Assembly (NCBI GenBank): GCA_030591195.1
Contig: JAUVBO010000079.1
Coordinates: 1-8,225, forward strand
DNA length: 8,225 nucleotides
DNA from: Pseudomonadota bacterium
GTDB taxonomy: Bacteria > Myxococcota > Polyangia > GCA-2747355 > JACKDQ01
Direction: 5' to 3'
In this document: piece by piece, positions 6,150-8,225 of the stretch
How the letters are laid out: each line of letters opens with the position of its first letter
Position numbering within the stretch: the stretch's first letter is position 1
Made by a program: the position numbers and the translations under genes
The notes under the pieces: generated by a model
Database searches by the model: none
What the model saw: the letters and a program-made list of their open reading frames with translations, nothing else
Told to the model about the DNA's origin: nothing

Positions 6150-7466
6150 TCATTGGGGAATCATCGTGATCCGTCGGCGATGCGCTGCCACCAGCCGCAC
6201 GGCGTCGGCAAACTCGGGCACCCCCTCGAGCAGCTTGGCGACGATTCGGCGCGAAAGGAAGAGCACCGTCGCCGGCGCGACAGTCACCGCCGAGGTCTCC
6301 GCCGGCCGCCCGTCGAGCACCGACTCGACTCCGGCCACGGCCCCCGCCTGTAGCGGCACGCGGGTCGGCGGCTCGGCCGGGCTGATCTCGCGACGCAGCT
6401 CGATCTCGCCGCGCAGAAGCATGTAGAGCCCCTTGGCCGCCTCGCCCTGCTCGAAGAGCACGGTCCCGGCGGGCACCTCGTGGGCCGAGCATCGCTTGAG
6501 CAGATCCTTGTGCTGCGCCGGGGTGAAGATGCGAAACAGCGGGCTCTGCTCGAGCAGGTTTCGCATCCAGCGGCTACGGGCCACCCGGTCGAGCGCCGGC
6601 GCCAGCTCGTCGAGCTCGTCGCCGATGGCGGCGAGGGCGTCGGGGCCGAGCTCGAGCACGTCGGCCGGCTCGACCACCTCCACCGTCGCCTGGCGCGGCG
6701 AGCCGGTGATCAGCGCCATCTCGCCGACCACCGCGTTGGGGCCGACGGAGGCCACCTGCCGCTGCTCGCCCGCGTCGTCCTCGCGCAGCACCCGCAGCCG
6801 GCCGCTGGCGACCAGGTAGCAGGCCGTGCCCTGCTCCCCTTGCCTGATCAGCAGGTGCCCGGCCGGGAGACGGTGGACGACCATCGCCGCCAGGGCGTCG
6901 ATCATCGTCGGAGGCCGCAGCCGGCCGAGGATCGGCACCGGCGGATACCTCCACGGCAGCTCGCCCACCGGGGCGAGGTCGCTGCCTACGCGGGTGGCCT
7001 CGGCGATCACCTCCTCCGCCAGGCTCTCGCCCTGCAGCTCGCGATCGCTGACCTCGATCCCGGCGAGCTGCGCCGTCAGCCGCGCGCCGACCTCGGCAAG
7101 ACGCTCGGAGCCCCGGCCGTGGGTCTCTGCCAGCCGGCGGACCAGCTCGTCCGACCGGCGGCCGAGCTCGAGCTCTTCCTCGAGGCTCTCGGACCCGGCG
7201 GCCGCCGCCTCGACGGCCCGGGTCGCCACCACCGCTACCAATGGCTGGCCACCGTCGATGCAGAGCTGGGCCGTGGCCTGGTAGACCGCGATCGCCTCGG
7301 CCCGCCGCTCCATCTGCAGCAGCGTGTCGGCCAGGGCCAGCCGGGCACCGAAGTCCTCCGGCGCGTGGCGCAGGACCACCGAATAGAGCCGCAGAGCCAC
7401 GAGGTCATCCCGGGCCTGACGACAGCGGTCAGCGTTTGATCGGACATCAGCCAGTGCGTATTTCAT
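6150..7466 (-). CDS. TPR-like protein with two cyclic-nucleotide-binding domains
   Basis: The 438-residue protein has an N-terminal TPR-like helical region (about 1-85, with ARLALADTLLQMERRAEAIAVY) and a charged, coiled-looking linker (about 90-165). Two Crp-type cyclic-nucleotide-binding domains follow, at about 185-285 and 312-415. The first has a phosphate-binding cassette VGEMALITGSPRQATV (247-262), with Glu249 and Arg258 at the positions that hold the cyclic nucleotide in protein kinase A regulatory subunits and in CRP. The second reads AGVESVLDGRPAETSAV there and lacks the GE-x-AL and PR pattern, so it may not bind ligand. No helix-turn-helix, kinase, cyclase or membrane segment is visible, so it likely works through protein contacts in the cytoplasm. 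ATG 7466 was chosen over ATG 7511 because GGGAG lies five bases before it. It is divergent from a TPR gene and converges on the lipoprotein gene. Confidence 0.88.
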   Translation of the reverse strand: MKYALADVRSNADRCRQARDDLVALRLYSVVLRHAPEDFGARLALADTLLQMERRAEAIAVYQATAQLCIDGGQPLVAVVATRAVEAAAAGSESLEEELELGRRSDELVRRLAETHGRGSERLAEVGARLTAQLAGIEVSDRELQGESLAEEVIAEATRVGSDLAPVGELPWRYPPVPILGRLRPPTMIDALAAMVVHRLPAGHLLIRQGEQGTACYLVASGRLRVLREDDAGEQRQVASVGPNAVVGEMALITGSPRQATVEVVEPADVLELGPDALAAIGDELDELAPALDRVARSRWMRNLLEQSPLFRIFTPAQHKDLLKRCSAHEVPAGTVLFEQGEAAKGLYMLLRGEIELRREISPAEPPTRVPLQAGAVAGVESVLDGRPAETSAVTVAPATVLFLSRRIVAKLLEGVPEFADAVRLVAAHRRRITMIPQ

Positions 7467-7614
7467 GACAACTCCCGAACGGAGGAGAGGCCCCAGAGGG
7501 CCATGTCCCATTTTTGCGCTGTAATCCCCAGCCGTTAAATGCCAAGGCTAGGGGGAATCGTGGTAAAAAGCCAAGACGATACGCATTAACATCCCTTTGG
7601 GGTCAGCGAGAAGC
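7467..7614. promoter_or_regulatory. Divergent intergenic region, likely promoters for the CNBD and TPR genes
   Basis: This 148-base gap is clearly richer in A and T than the flanking genes. It has the GGGAG ribosome site for the minus-strand gene (7472-7476) and a TTGGCA -35-like box on the minus strand (7545-7540) without a good -10 box at the right spacing. On the plus strand there is TTTTTGCGCT (7511-7520) followed by TTAAAT (7535-7540), and TAACAT (7587-7592) as a possible -10. GCCAAG occurs twice (7541-7546, 7570-7575), each after an A/T run. No promoter can be fixed with confidence. Confidence 0.4.
7541..7575 (+). repeat. Short direct repeat GCCAAG, possible operator half-sites
   Basis: GCCAAG at 7541-7546 and 7570-7575 are 29 bases apart, and each is preceded by an A/T-rich run (TTAAAT and TAAAAA). 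A spacing near three helical turns would put both on nearly the same face of the DNA. The repeat is short and could be chance. Confidence 0.25.
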
Positions 7615-8225
7615 ATGGACGTCAAAGACGCTACAAACCACGAAGTCCCCCCGAGCAACGCGCCCTCGCCTCAGGCCGCCCCCCTGCCCGAGGAGCTGCG
7701 CCTCGCCATCGCCGCCGGGCTCGAGCGCGCGATGCGGGCGGCGATGGAGGAGGTCCGCCTGGCGACGACCAACTGGCCGGCGGTCGCCGCGCAGGAAGAG
7801 GACGCCCACGCCGCCGTCGATCTCTACCGCAAGGAGGTCGCGGCCACCGACGACAACGACCAGGCGATCCGGCTGCTCACCGAGATGGCGAGGATCTACG
7901 AGCGCGAGCTATCGGATCCAAGGTCGGCGACGAAGGCAGCGCTCGAGGCGTTCAAGCGCCAGCCGACCTCGCTCACGGCGCTGCAGCGGGTGGTACGCCT
8001 GCTGATCGAAAGCCGCGCCACCGGCCCGCTCGAGCGGCTGGTCAAGAACGCCGCCGAGAAGCTCTCCTCCACCGACGACCGGGTCGGCCTGTGGCTCGAC
8101 CACGCGCTCTACCTCGAGCTCACCGCGGACAACGCCCAGGCGGCCGCCGAGGCCTACCAGGCGGTGCTCGATGCCAGTCCCGGCAACGCCGCGGCGAGCG
8201 AGGGGGCCCTGCGGCTCCAGCTCAA
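7615..8225 (+). CDS. TPR / helical-repeat protein (partial, runs off the right edge)
   Basis: The frame is open from ATG 7615 to the edge, giving 203 residues with no stop. After a Pro/Ser/Ala-rich start (about 11-25) the rest is nearly all helical, with TPR-like units such as AIRLLTEMARIYERELSDP followed by RSATKAALEAFKRQPTSLTAL (about 84-122), and DHALYLELTADNAQAAAEAY followed by QAVLDASPGN (about 162-191). The style matches the long TPR proteins common in Myxococcota, so the full protein is probably much larger. TPRs usually serve as protein-binding scaffolds. ATG was preferred over TTG 7597; the Shine-Dalgarno (GAG at 7608-7610) is weak, and the frame closes upstream with TAA at 7564. It has no signal peptide. 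Its divergent neighbour also has a TPR-like region, so shared regulation or interaction is possible. A 163-codon frame starting at 7514 on the same strand is a shadow. Confidence 0.8.
   Translation, partial: MDVKDATNHEVPPSNAPSPQAAPLPEELRLAIAAGLERAMRAAMEEVRLATTNWPAVAAQEEDAHAAVDLYRKEVAATDDNDQAIRLLTEMARIYERELSDPRSATKAALEAFKRQPTSLTALQRVVRLLIESRATGPLERLVKNAAEKLSSTDDRVGLWLDHALYLELTADNAQAAAEAYQAVLDASPGNAAASEGALRLQL

Noticed and set aside
6480..7439. A 319-codon plus-strand frame opposite the CNBD gene
   Set aside because: It is a shadow of the clear cyclic-nucleotide-binding protein; the translation is Arg, His, Gln and Gly rich with no motif.
7514..8005. A 163-codon plus-strand frame overlapping the start of the TPR gene
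   Set aside because: The translation is Arg, Pro and Ser rich, and the alternative frame from 7615 gives clean helical repeats that run to the window edge.

Overview
The window is GC-rich with strong G/C bias at third codon positions, and its genes are packed tightly. The protein types suggest a member of the Myxococcota or a related deltaproteobacterial lineage. They include a Cys-anchored lipoprotein with a lamin-tail domain, a TPR plus tandem cyclic-nucleotide-binding protein, and a long TPR protein. No taxonomic marker gene is present, so this is inference from gene style only.

Left part (1-4004, all + strand): the last 35 codons of an unidentified gene are followed by a three-gene cluster that looks like one operon, with gaps of 52, 26 and 18 bases. 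The cluster has two tandem paralogous phosphohexomutases and a stand-alone double-SIS sugar-phosphate isomerase/deaminase related to the isomerase half of GlmS. The second mutase (1560-2918) has all four active-site loops intact and resembles GlmM. The first (163-1533) keeps the catalytic Ser loop and sugar loop but has a damaged metal-binding loop (SSDCER instead of DADADR) and has lost a conserved Lys. The cluster probably handles amino-sugar phosphates (fructose-6-P, GlcN-6-P, GlcN-1-P) for the cell envelope. The first mutase may be a pseudoenzyme partner or an enzyme with altered chemistry.

Middle (4013-6128): a DUF445-type membrane protein lies on the minus strand, converging on the operon with only 8 bases between stops. 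Its conserved first membrane segment is encoded upstream of every canonical start codon. The best start is an ATC six bases after a strong GGAGG Shine-Dalgarno. Divergent from it is a lipoprotein gene with a recognisable promoter (TTGCGC, 17 bases, TATGAT), a lipobox Cys and a lamin-tail-like domain.

Right part (6150-8225): a minus-strand protein has an N-terminal TPR-like region and two cyclic-nucleotide-binding domains, the first with a nearly textbook cAMP-binding cassette and the second degenerate. It is divergent from the start of a TPR protein that runs off the window. The 148-base AT-richer gap between them holds a pair of short direct repeats and a ten-base motif also found in the lipoprotein promoter.

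No RNA genes, CRISPR arrays, insertion sequences or prophage genes were seen. There is no gene-free stretch longer than 300 bases.
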